Of a DNA stretch of 64,000 nucleotides, positions 38,161 through 45,903 are shown one piece after another (position 1 is the stretch's first letter; each line of letters starts with the position of its first letter). Under the pieces are notes generated by a model. That model was not told where the DNA came from. It saw nothing but the letters and a program-made list of their open reading frames with translations, and did not search any database. The position numbers were made by a program, and so were the translations under genes. Source of the DNA: JBBDYQ01 sp035553855 (GTDB taxonomy: Bacteria; Actinomycetota; Thermoleophilia; Solirubrobacterales; Thermoleophilaceae); contig DATMJO010000123.1 in NCBI GenBank assembly GCA_035553855.1, positions 5,661 through 69,660 on the forward strand, in the 5' to 3' direction.

Positions 38161-38375
38161 GTTTCGTCGGGGCTATAGCTCGTGTCCGTTGGTCGAGAGG
38201 ACGCCCATACGATCTAGTGTGTTGAGTCGGAAGTTCGGCTTCAGCTGCCCGAGTGGCTGGGCGTCACTGACGGCGCACATGGGATGAGTCGATGCCGAGC
38301 ATCGGCGATACCCATGGGTGGCGTCAGGGGCGTCCAGACGCCGGGAAGCTGCGCACGAAATAACGACTCAGGACA
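38161..38375. other. Convergent intergenic region of lower GC, no supported gene
   Basis: 215 bases between two convergent stops. It holds a small perfect hairpin, CGATGC-CGA-GCATCG (near 38289-38303), and a segment ATAACGACTCAGGACACTAG just before the DUF1996 stop. No ORF with coding character, no repeat shared with other parts of the window, and no riboswitch class that I recognise. Confidence 0.5.
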
Positions 38376-39221
38376 CTAGGGAGTTGGCCCGTGGCATTGC
38401 TGCCCGGTGTGCAGGCACGATTGGATCAGGAGCAGCTGCGTCGCGTCGTCCCAAGCGTTGAAGAAGTCCGCATGCCCCGTGTTGGTGCTCTTGCCCGCAG
38501 ACAGGTAGTACCCGGGCCCTCCGCTCGTCCGATACGTAACGAACATCGAGATCTTTGGAACGGACCGCGAAAAGGACGTCGGACACACCTTCCCTACCCC
38601 CGAGATATGGGTGCTGTAGGCCATGTGCGCCGTCTCGTCTCCGCCGTCGAAGTGCCCGTCCCAGCAGTCCGGGAAGTGAATTCCTACGCGCAGACTCGAC
38701 CCGGGCGCGCAGGTTAGAGCCGCCGGATCTTGTCCGGACGATTGCTGCGGGGTGCACTGCCAGTGCACGCGGTTGATGGATTGGGGCGCCGTGGCGTGGG
38801 CGTCTCCGGCGATCATCTTGAACCCTGCCGGGAATGGCTCAATTGCGAAGGGCGAGCGCTTGCCGTTCGCGTAGTAGATGACTGCGTTGATCGGAATCTG
38901 CGGGGTCCCGTCCGGAGCGTGCAGCGCTGGCACCCAGTAGGCCGACAGGTCCGCGGTGCGGTTGCACGTCGTGTCCGCGGCTCGGAGACTGGTGAGGGTG
39001 CTGTCCGCCCGTGTCGACGTGTTCCCGAAAAAATCGTGCCGATGTGCGGCCCCGAAGTTCCCGAAACTGACGATTGGGTCGTCATGCGCGGTGTGACTAT
39101 AAGAACACGTCACCTTGAAATACCCGTCCGCAAAATCGGCGTCCGGATCTACGGCCGATGCAGGCGTCCCGAAGCCGAGCACCAGAAGCACGGCGAATCC
39201 ACAGCCCAGATATCGCTTCAT
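38376..39221 (-). CDS. Secreted DUF1996 protein, copy 2 (probably transferred)
   Basis: Exported protein of 281 residues; signal peptide MKRYLGCGFAVLLVLGFGTP and ASAVDP. The domain blocks match copy 1 at 20238: DDPIVSFGNFGAAHRHDFFG with NTSTRAD, then YWVPALHAPDG, PFPAGFKMIAGDAHA, FPDCWDGHFDGG and HADFFNAWDD. The two share perhaps half their conserved residues. The gene and its flanks are clearly less GC-rich than the surroundings, with many A/T third positions, suggesting separate acquisition and not a local duplication. No ribosome binding site stands out. Confidence 0.85.
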   Translation of the reverse strand: MKRYLGCGFAVLLVLGFGTPASAVDPDADFADGYFKVTCSYSHTAHDDPIVSFGNFGAAHRHDFFGNTSTRADSTLTSLRAADTTCNRTADLSAYWVPALHAPDGTPQIPINAVIYYANGKRSPFAIEPFPAGFKMIAGDAHATAPQSINRVHWQCTPQQSSGQDPAALTCAPGSSLRVGIHFPDCWDGHFDGGDETAHMAYSTHISGVGKVCPTSFSRSVPKISMFVTYRTSGGPGYYLSAGKSTNTGHADFFNAWDDATQLLLIQSCLHTGQQCHGPTP

Positions 39222-39349
39222 TACCCTGCCCCCCCTTTAGCGCCAGTGAGAAAACCGACCCTACCCTAAGGTGTGATGTGCGGCCGATCAGACGTCGCCC
39301 CGTCTCCTCAAGCACCTACAGCGCCGACGGAAGCCGAGGCCGGGTCGCG

Positions 39350-40852
39350 CTAGGGACAGTCGCCGCTCAGCGCGTCGAGCAGGTCCGGAATCACGACGTC
39401 GACGCCCGGGCCACATTCGATCGTGTCGGCGCCGGCCTGACCGTCGAGGGTGTCGTCGCCTTCGCCGCCCGAGAGCGTGTCGTCGGCGTCGCCGCCCAGC
39501 AGCGTGTCATTGCCACCCAGCCCGGTGAGGACGTTCACCGCGGCGCTGCCGGTCACGTGGTCGGCGTACCTGCTCGCCACGATGTTCTCGACATCGTCGA
39601 AGATGTTGTCCTCCTCGCCCGGGAAGCCGTCGTCCGCCACTCCGTCCAGGTCGATGGTCACGCCTGCCGTGCCGACCCGCGCGGGATCGTCGTCGAGCGT
39701 CGTGTAGGTGTCGATCCCGGCCCCACCGTGGATCTCGTCACGCCCGCTGGCGCGCGCGGCTCCCGGCTGCTCGCCGTGGATCGAGTCGTCGCCGTCGCCG
39801 CCGAAGATCACGTCGGTCTCCTTGCCGCCCTCGATCCTGTCGGCGAAGGCGCTTCCGATGATGGTGTCGTTGCCCTCGCGCCCCTCGATGAACATCGGGC
39901 CGGTCGCCGCGCTGGCGTCGATCGCGTCGTGGTTGTGTCCCGAGAGGATCGCTCCGACCTGGGGCAGGACGTTGTCGCCCTCGCCGCGGACTCCGTCGTT
40001 CGCGATGCCGTCCAGGCTGACGTTCACGTCGGTGATCCGGGCGTAGTAGTTGACGGTGTCGCCGCCGCCCGAGCCGCCGATCACGTCCGCGCCGTTCCCG
40101 CCCTCCAGCTGATCCGTCCCGGCGCCGCCCGTGAGCACGTCGTCACCGTTGCCGCCCCAGCCCACGACGCGGGCGCTGCCGCCCTCGATCACGTCGTTGC
40201 CGTTGCCGCCCGAGATGATGTACTGCGCGGCCGTGTCGCCGCCCTTGAGCGTGTCGCCCGCAGAGCCGCCGAAGATGTCCTCGAAGCCGGTGAGCGTGTC
40301 GGTCTCGCCCGCCGCGCCGCCGATGCCGAGCTGCAGGTCCACGGTCACCGGGACGCTGCGGTCGTTGTAGGCGATCTGGTCGTTCGCGCCGCCGCCGCCG
40401 TTCAGGATGTCGTTGCCCGCGCCGCCCTGGATCGTGTCGCCGAAGGTCGCCGGGCCGCCGTGCAGCTCGTCGTCGCCCGCGCCGCCGAAGAGCTGGCCGA
40501 AGCCAACGCCGATCCGCGCGTAGTCGTCGCCGTCACCGAGGTTGGCGCGCACCTCGGAGACCGTGTCGCGCTGGTTGCACATGACCTCGTGCTGGTCCAC
40601 GGGGATGCACGCACCGAAGGGCCCCGGAGTGGTAGGGACGATGACTATCGCGCCCTCGTCGCGCAGGCTGATGCGCGTGATGCCCGCGGGCCCGGCGGGC
40701 GCCTTCGAGACGACGAGGTGATTCTGCTCGCCGGCCGACGCCGTGTAGGTGATACGGCTGCCCGAGTGCGAGACCGTCGAGGCCTCGGCGATGGGCGCCG
40801 CCGCGAGCAGCCCGCCCAAGATGACCCCGGCGATGAGCGGGCGTCCCCGCAT
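39350..40852 (-). CDS. Secreted RTX-type calcium-binding protein
   Basis: Exported protein of 500 residues; signal peptide ends PIAEAST. The N-terminal ~115 residues (SRITYTASAGEQNHLVVSK, CIPVDQHEVMC) resemble the start of the RTX protein at 16152. About ten or more GGxGxDxUx repeats follow (GGAGDDELH, GGAGNDILN, GGNGNDVIE, GGNGDDVLT, GGDADDTLS), interspersed with VTVDLQLG-type beta segments, and the Cys cap CGPGVDVVIPDLLDALSGDC ends the chain. It should bind many Ca2+ ions and fold outside the cell. Confidence 0.88.
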   Translation of the reverse strand: MRGRPLIAGVILGGLLAAAPIAEASTVSHSGSRITYTASAGEQNHLVVSKAPAGPAGITRISLRDEGAIVIVPTTPGPFGACIPVDQHEVMCNQRDTVSEVRANLGDGDDYARIGVGFGQLFGGAGDDELHGGPATFGDTIQGGAGNDILNGGGGANDQIAYNDRSVPVTVDLQLGIGGAAGETDTLTGFEDIFGGSAGDTLKGGDTAAQYIISGGNGNDVIEGGSARVVGWGGNGDDVLTGGAGTDQLEGGNGADVIGGSGGGDTVNYYARITDVNVSLDGIANDGVRGEGDNVLPQVGAILSGHNHDAIDASAATGPMFIEGREGNDTIIGSAFADRIEGGKETDVIFGGDGDDSIHGEQPGAARASGRDEIHGGAGIDTYTTLDDDPARVGTAGVTIDLDGVADDGFPGEEDNIFDDVENIVASRYADHVTGSAAVNVLTGLGGNDTLLGGDADDTLSGGEGDDTLDGQAGADTIECGPGVDVVIPDLLDALSGDCP

Positions 40853-40891
40853 GGTCCCGTCCCCCCGCTCGTTCTTCCGTGACTGAGGCGC

Positions 40892-41863
40892 TCAGCAGGC
40901 GCCGCGGCCGTGAAACACGACCAGCGCCGTCTTGGCCAGCAGCTTCGCGTCGAGCTTCCAGGAGCGCTGCTCGAGGTACTCGAGGTCCAGCCTCACCATG
41001 TCCTCGTAGCTCTTTTCGTTCCTACCGCTGACCTGCCAGAGGCCGGTCAGGCCCGGCTTCATCGCGAAGCGGCCGTTGTACCACTCGGGGTAGTGCTCGA
41101 CCTCGTAGGGGATGGGCGGCCGGAAGCCGACCAGCGTCATCTCCCCACGGAGCACGTTCCAGAGCTGCGGCAGCTCGTCGATCGAGAAGCGGCGGAGCAG
41201 CCTGCCGACGCGCGTGACGCGGGGGTCGCAGACGGCCTTGAAGAGCGGGCGGCCGCGCTCGTCGACGGCCTCGGGCACGCAGGTGACGATCCGCTCGCGC
41301 ACGTGGTCGGGATCGACCTCGGCGTCTGCGCCCACCGTCATGGTGCGGAACTTGAGCATCGTGAAGGCCTGCCGGTCGCGGCCCATGCGCTGCTGGCGGA
41401 AGAGCGAGGGCCCGCGCGAGTCGAGCCGGATGGCGGCCGCGACGATCAGGAGCAGCGGCAGCATCAGCACAAGCAGCGTCAGGGCGACGGCGATGTCGAA
41501 CGCGCGCTGGAGGATCGTGCCGGCGGGCGGCAGCGCCCGGCCGGCGTCGATCGGCCAGCGAACGGCGCGCTCCACGGGCGCGGTGACGACGTTGAGCCGG
41601 GGACGGGGCAGCGCGATCGCGCCGCCGTCCACGGAGAAGCGTGAGGCGTTGCCCGCGCCCTGCAGGACGCGCAGGCGCCGCCGCGTGCGCTCGCGCTCGG
41701 TGAGCGCGGTCGCCTCCTGGTCCAGGTCGAGCGTGCCGGCGTCGCCCGCAAGCTCCGCATCGGTCTCTGCTGCACGCGCGCGCACCTTGTCCCCAGGCGC
41801 GGGCCGCGCCGGCGCGTCTGCCAGGTCCGCGGTGCTCCCCTCGAATGCGATGTGGGCCTCCAC
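40892..41863 (-). CDS. Polyprenyl-phosphate sugar-phosphate transferase (initiating enzyme)
   Basis: Starts glycan assembly by moving a sugar phosphate from a nucleotide sugar onto undecaprenyl phosphate. FDIAVALTLLVLMLPLLLIVAAAIRL is the single membrane segment (near residues 125-148), followed by MLKFRTMTVGAD, FSIDELPQLWNVLRGEMTLVG and KPGLTGLWQVSGR, the catalytic core. Residues 1-110 are a low-complexity, mostly disordered extension not found in minimal enzymes. GTG 41863 is preceded by AAAGGAG. It lies directly downstream of the LuxR-type regulator and sigma factor. Confidence 0.92.
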   Translation of the reverse strand: MEAHIAFEGSTADLADAPARPAPGDKVRARAAETDAELAGDAGTLDLDQEATALTERERTRRRLRVLQGAGNASRFSVDGGAIALPRPRLNVVTAPVERAVRWPIDAGRALPPAGTILQRAFDIAVALTLLVLMLPLLLIVAAAIRLDSRGPSLFRQQRMGRDRQAFTMLKFRTMTVGADAEVDPDHVRERIVTCVPEAVDERGRPLFKAVCDPRVTRVGRLLRRFSIDELPQLWNVLRGEMTLVGFRPPIPYEVEHYPEWYNGRFAMKPGLTGLWQVSGRNEKSYEDMVRLDLEYLEQRSWKLDAKLLAKTALVVFHGRGAC

Positions 41864-41889
41864 CCTCGACTCCTTTCGTGAGTGGCGCC

Positions 41890-42699
41890 CTATTGCGCCC
41901 AGTTCGGCGACGGCTGCGTGCCGTCGGTGTCGGCCGGCATCCCGAACGCGAATCCGCTCTCGGGATCGAGGACCAGCGCGGCCGCCTGCTTGCGGGACGT
42001 CACGCCGAGCTTGCGAAAGCTAGTCGAGAGGTGGCTCTTGACCGTGCTTTCCGCGAGGAAGAGCCGCTGGGCGATCTCGGCGTTGGTGCAGCCGTGCGCC
42101 ACGAGCTGGAGCACCTGCCGCTCGCGGAAGGAGAGGACCGTCATGTCGACCTCGTCGCGCAAGTCGCGCGGGACGCAGATCTGCCCGGCGAGGATCGCCT
42201 GGAGCGCGATGCCGAGCAGCTCCTCGGCGTCGCCCTCGTAGACGTAGCCGTCCACGCCGGCGTCGAGCGCCTTGCGGAGCGGGCGCCGGCCGGTGGCGGC
42301 GGACACGACCAGGATCGGCGTGCCGGGGAGCTCGGCGCGCAGCAGGCGGAGCTCGGCCGTGGGCGCGACGCCCGAGAGGTCGAGCGCGATGACCAGCGCA
42401 TCCGGCGGGGTCTCACCGACGGAGGCCGCCAGGAAGTCGGCGACGCTCGCGGTGGTCGCCGCCGGGCGGAAGCCCTCGCGCCGGAGCGTCTGGCCGATGC
42501 GGCGGCGGCGGACCTCGTCCACCGCGACGTAGGCGACCGTCGCGCGGCGCTGCTTTGCGGGGCGCGGAACGTCGAGCACGGCATTGCCGTTCGCCCGTCC
42601 CAACGCCACCCTCCCTCGAGTCGTTACCCCTGCCATTTCCTCAATGACGTAACGATCAGATGCGCCATTACTTGCGCTGTCTGCGCCGTGTGCGCTCAT
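41890..42699 (-). CDS. NarL/LuxR-type response regulator
   Basis: Regulator of 269 residues. Residues about 50-170 are a receiver-like domain (VAYVAVDEVRRRRIGQTL; DALVIALDLSGV with a candidate phospho-Asp; ILVVSAATGRRPLRKALDAGVDGYVYEG). Residues about 195-250 are a LuxR helix-turn-helix (LSFRERQVLQLVAHGCTNAEIA; ESTVKSHLSTSFRKLGV). The first ~50 residues are an extra unstructured leader. No histidine kinase is adjacent. It lies between the ECF sigma and the sugar transferase on the same strand and probably controls this glycan region. Confidence 0.87.
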   Translation of the reverse strand: MSAHGADSASNGASDRYVIEEMAGVTTRGRVALGRANGNAVLDVPRPAKQRRATVAYVAVDEVRRRRIGQTLRREGFRPAATTASVADFLAASVGETPPDALVIALDLSGVAPTAELRLLRAELPGTPILVVSAATGRRPLRKALDAGVDGYVYEGDAEELLGIALQAILAGQICVPRDLRDEVDMTVLSFRERQVLQLVAHGCTNAEIAQRLFLAESTVKSHLSTSFRKLGVTSRKQAAALVLDPESGFAFGMPADTDGTQPSPNWAQ

Positions 42700-42717
42700 T
42701 CCGTTACCCCAGCGGGC

Positions 42718-43341
42718 CTAGGCGGCAACCGTCGCGGGGGCCGCGTCCGCGAGGCGGAGGGCCTCCTTGAGCGCACGGCGCCCGCGGTGGTGCAGACCGT
42801 GGACCGCGTCCTCGGACCGGTTGATCCGCGTGGCGATCTCGTTGGGCGACCAGCCGTGCACATGGCGCAGCACGACGACCGTGCGCTGGTCCTCCGGGAG
42901 GCCGGCGATGGCCTCGCGCAGCACCTGGGAGAGCTGGTGGCGGTCCTCGTCGCAGGCCTCGTCGACCGAGTGGACCTCCTCGCAGGGGATCGCGCGGCGT
43001 CGGCGCATGTGATCGATCGCGAGGTTGTGGGTGATGCGGAGGATCCACGCCGAGAAGGGCACCGAGCGCTGCTCGTAGCGGGCGAGCGCGGTCATGAGGC
43101 GGGCGAAGACCTGCTGGGTCACGTCCTCGGCCTCGTGCTCGTCGCGGAGGATCGAGCAGGCGTAGCCGTAGACGTTGTCGGCGAAGCGCAGGTAGAGGTA
43201 GCGGATGGCGTCCTGGTCGCCGCCCTTGGCGCGGGACACCGCGGCGGCGAGCTCGCCGGGGCGCAGGTCCTGGTCCAGCGTGGCCTTGCGGCGAAAGCAC
43301 GCGGCGTCACGTCCGCGGTACCGCTCCCCGATCTCCGTCAT
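42718..43341 (-). CDS. ECF RNA polymerase sigma factor
   Basis: Group 4 sigma factor of 207 residues. Region 2 is LYLRFADNVYGYACSILRDEHEAEDVTQQVF and WILRITHNLAIDHMRRRR; region 4 is LPEDQRTVVVLRHVHGWSPNEIATRINRSEDAVHGLHHRGRRAL. No anti-sigma gene is adjacent; the next gene downstream is the NarL-type regulator. The Shine-Dalgarno GGAGGTAGGAG just before ATG 43341 is among the strongest in the window. It diverges from the PAS-BTAD regulator across 250 bases. Confidence 0.9.
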   Translation of the reverse strand: MTEIGERYRGRDAACFRRKATLDQDLRPGELAAAVSRAKGGDQDAIRYLYLRFADNVYGYACSILRDEHEAEDVTQQVFARLMTALARYEQRSVPFSAWILRITHNLAIDHMRRRRAIPCEEVHSVDEACDEDRHQLSQVLREAIAGLPEDQRTVVVLRHVHGWSPNEIATRINRSEDAVHGLHHRGRRALKEALRLADAAPATVAA

Positions 43342-43591
43342 CTCCTACCTCCGAGTCCAGCGGGCCGGTGGGTGGTGCGAGTCCGTTTCGCCTACTCGGA
43401 ACGGGCCCCCGGCGCCGATTCATCCTTGTGTTGTCGAAGGTAGGACGGCCGATTTAGCCTCAGGTTTGCCTGTTGATTAGTCCTCAATTAGATGTTTGGG
43501 AATGTGTCGAGTCCGGCGCTCAACGACGGGGCGCGGCCTACCGGCGGGAGGGGACTAGTCCCCCTGCGAGAATCAGGAACGAGGGAGCTAT
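43342..43591. promoter_or_regulatory. Divergent regulatory spacer between ECF sigma and PAS-BTAD genes
   Basis: 250 bases with no ORF of coding character. The part 43450-43505 is conspicuously AT-rich for this genome and includes several A/T hexamers (TTAGCC, TTAGTC, TTAGAT), so promoters in both directions are likely there. The strong Shine-Dalgarno of the sigma gene lies at its left end and GAGGGAG before TTG 43592 at its right end. Confidence 0.5.
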
Positions 43592-44770
43592 TTGGCGAAG
43601 CGAGCCGGAACCGGAGGATCCAAGGAGAAGGCGGCGCCGCCCGGCGACGTGCTCGCCAGCCTGCCCTACGGCGTGGTGCTGATCGGGCCCGACAGGGAGG
43701 TCCGCCGCGCGAACCCTGCGGCGGCCGAGTTGCTGCCGGCGCTCGAGTCCGGCGACGAGCGCTGCGACCGCCTGCTCGCGTGCACCGCCCCCGGCGGGCC
43801 GTGCGAGCACGGCTGCCTTGCGGAGCGCGCGGCAGCGACCGGTGAGGCGCTCCCCGAGATCCGGATCGACACGGGCGAGACGGGCTCGGTCTCGGCCGTG
43901 TGGGTGACCGCGGCGCCGGTCGGGACCGCGGGCGAGGCGCTCCTGCACCTGCGCCCGGGCGACGCTCGCGACCGGCGGCGGCGCAGCGACCCCCACTGGG
44001 TCAGCGGCCCCGACCTGCGCATCCGCGCGTTCGGGCGGATGCACATCGACAGCCCGGAGGGGCCGATCGGGGGCCGCTGGCTGCAGCAGCGCCCGGGCCA
44101 TGTCCTCAAGTACCTGACCTGCGAGCGCAACCGCGTCGTCCACGCCGAGGAGATAGCGGAGGCGCTCTGGCCGTCGGCGGGACGGCAGGGGCTCAACAAC
44201 GTGCGCCACTTCGTCCACTCGCTGCGCGAGAAGCTCGAGCCGGGCCGGCCGAAGGGAGCGGACTCGTCCTTCATCGTCACGGTCCGCGACGGCTACGCGA
44301 TCGACCGCCGCAACGTGCAGATCGACGCGGACGAGTTCGAGGCGGCCGTCGAGGTCGGCCTCTCGGCGGCGAAGCGCGGGGCGAACGGCGAGGCGGTGGA
44401 GCGCCTGGGTGAGGCCGTCGCGCTCTACGGAGGCGAGTTCCTAGAGGACGAGCCCTACGCCGACTGGGCCTACGAGGAGCGAGAGCGCCTGCGCGGACTC
44501 GCGGGGCGCGCGCTGCGCACGCTCGCGGATGTGGCGCTCGGAGAGCGCGACCTCGCTGCAGCCGCGGGCCACCTCGAGCGTCTCGCCGAAATCGAGGCCT
44601 ACGACGGCGAGGTCCACAGGAAGCTCTTTGCGGTGATGCTGGCGCAGGGCAGGCGCAGCGAGGCCGCTCGCCGCTTCGCGGCCTATAGGGTGCGGATGCT
44701 CCGAGAGTTCGGCGAGGAACCCGATTTCCAGCTTGCAGACATCGCAGCGGCGATCTCCAAGAGGTCCTGA
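43592..44770 (+). CDS. PAS-like / OmpR-type DNA-binding / BTAD transcriptional regulator
   Basis: SARP-like regulator of 392 residues from TTG 43592. Residues about 20-115 resemble a PAS sensor (VLASLPYGVVLIGPDREVRRANPAA) with four Cys at 58, 64, 71 and 75 (CDRLLAC, GGPCEHGC), a possible metal or Fe-S site. Residues about 145-235 are an OmpR-type winged helix (IRAFGRMHIDSPEGPIGG; RVVHAEEIAEALWP; SSFIVTVRDGYAIDRR). Residues about 245-390 are the BTAD helical domain (DADEFEAAVEVGL; HRKLFAVMLAQGRRSEAARRF). It is followed by the RmlA-like pseudoenzyme and is likely to regulate the glycan genes. Confidence 0.83.
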   Translation: MAKRAGTGGSKEKAAPPGDVLASLPYGVVLIGPDREVRRANPAAAELLPALESGDERCDRLLACTAPGGPCEHGCLAERAAATGEALPEIRIDTGETGSVSAVWVTAAPVGTAGEALLHLRPGDARDRRRRSDPHWVSGPDLRIRAFGRMHIDSPEGPIGGRWLQQRPGHVLKYLTCERNRVVHAEEIAEALWPSAGRQGLNNVRHFVHSLREKLEPGRPKGADSSFIVTVRDGYAIDRRNVQIDADEFEAAVEVGLSAAKRGANGEAVERLGEAVALYGGEFLEDEPYADWAYEERERLRGLAGRALRTLADVALGERDLAAAAGHLERLAEIEAYDGEVHRKLFAVMLAQGRRSEAARRFAAYRVRMLREFGEEPDFQLADIAAAISKRS

Positions 44771-44809
44771 GGCCGCGCCAGTTGTCCCGCCCCGGCCCGT
44801 TGAGTCCGT

Positions 44810-45862
44810 ATGGGCGTAAGGGGGGTGCTCGTGGTGCGGCCGCGGGGCGAGGATGAACTCGTCCCCCTCGTCGGCTCCCGTTTTTCGGCCGCGATGCCCA
44901 TCGCGAACGAGGCGCTCGTCCGTTACGGCGCCCGCTCGTTGCGCCAGGCCGGCGTCGGCTCGGTGATCGTCGCGGGCCCGCCCGCGGCGCGCGAGGAGAT
45001 GCTGGCCGCGCTCGGCGACGACCACGGCCTGGACCTCGAGTGGGCCGACGTGGAGCACCGCGGCGCCGCGCTCCTGCCCGACGCTGCCGCCGCGCTCGCC
45101 GCCGCCGCGCCGCTCCTGGGCGAGGAGCACGCGGTCGTCCACTTCTCCGACACGCTCTCGCTCACGCCGCTCGGACCGCTGGTCGAGGAGGCGGGCGCCG
45201 CCGACGTGCTGCTCGCGGGCCCCGAGGGCTCTGCGGCCGACAGCCCGGTCGTGAGCCTCTCCGACCATCGCGAGCGCCGCAAGGAGCCGGCCCTCCCCTC
45301 GGTCGCCCCCGCGCGCATCGCCCTTCTCTCGCCCGCAGCGGTCGAGGCCGCCGCCGGCCTCCCGCCCGAGGCCGCGCTGCACGACATCGCGCTCGCCGTC
45401 TCGCGCACCGGCGGCAGCTCACAGCAGCGCCTCCTGCGCGGCGTGTGGAGTTGCTCGGGGACGGTCGACGGCGTGCTCGAGGCCAACCGCCTCGTCCTCG
45501 ACGCGATCGACGGCGAGGTGGAGGGCGCGGACCTCTCGTCCGCCCGCGTGGACGGGCGCGTGCGCGTCCATCCCACCGCCGTCCTCGACCGCACCACGGT
45601 GCGCGGCCCGGCGACGATCGGGCCCGGCACGGTGCTCGTGGACACCTTCATCGGCCCCTACACGGCGATCGGCGACAACGTCCGCCTGGAGGGCACCGAG
45701 ATCGAGTACTCGATCGTCCTCAGGGGCGCGTCGATCCGCCACCCGGGCCGCCGCCTGGAGGCGAGCCTGGTGGGCCAGGACGCGAGCGTGAGCCGCGACT
45801 TCGCCCTGCCGTCCTCGCTGCGCCTGCGCGTAGGCCGCCGCGCGGACATCTCGCTGACCTGA
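44810..45862 (+). CDS. RmlA-like nucleotidyltransferase homologue without the active-site loop
   Basis: Protein of 350 residues with the two-domain plan of long-type glucose-1-phosphate thymidylyltransferases: a Rossmann-like N-terminal half (PIANEALVRYGARSLRQAGVGSVIVAG) and a C-terminal left-handed beta helix (VRVHPTAVLDRTTVRGPATIG; IGPYTAIGDNVRLEGTEIEYSI). The essential GGxGTRLxP loop is absent; the chain begins VLVVRPRGEDELVPLVG. It is therefore unlikely to make nucleotide sugars and may be a regulatory or scaffolding pseudoenzyme. It begins 39 bases after the PAS-BTAD regulator and is convergent with the Wzy gene. Confidence 0.75.
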   Translation: MGVRGVLVVRPRGEDELVPLVGSRFSAAMPIANEALVRYGARSLRQAGVGSVIVAGPPAAREEMLAALGDDHGLDLEWADVEHRGAALLPDAAAALAAAAPLLGEEHAVVHFSDTLSLTPLGPLVEEAGAADVLLAGPEGSAADSPVVSLSDHRERRKEPALPSVAPARIALLSPAAVEAAAGLPPEAALHDIALAVSRTGGSSQQRLLRGVWSCSGTVDGVLEANRLVLDAIDGEVEGADLSSARVDGRVRVHPTAVLDRTTVRGPATIGPGTVLVDTFIGPYTAIGDNVRLEGTEIEYSIVLRGASIRHPGRRLEASLVGQDASVSRDFALPSSLRLRVGRRADISLT

Positions 45863-45903
45863 CCGCCCTGGGGGTCAGGCCCCCGGCCCGGGCCTCCGGT
45901 GCT

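Noticed and set aside
38161..38375. Possible riboswitch or structured RNA in the convergent spacer
   Set aside because: Only a 6-base hairpin is visible, it lies downstream of both genes, and no known aptamer consensus is recognised.
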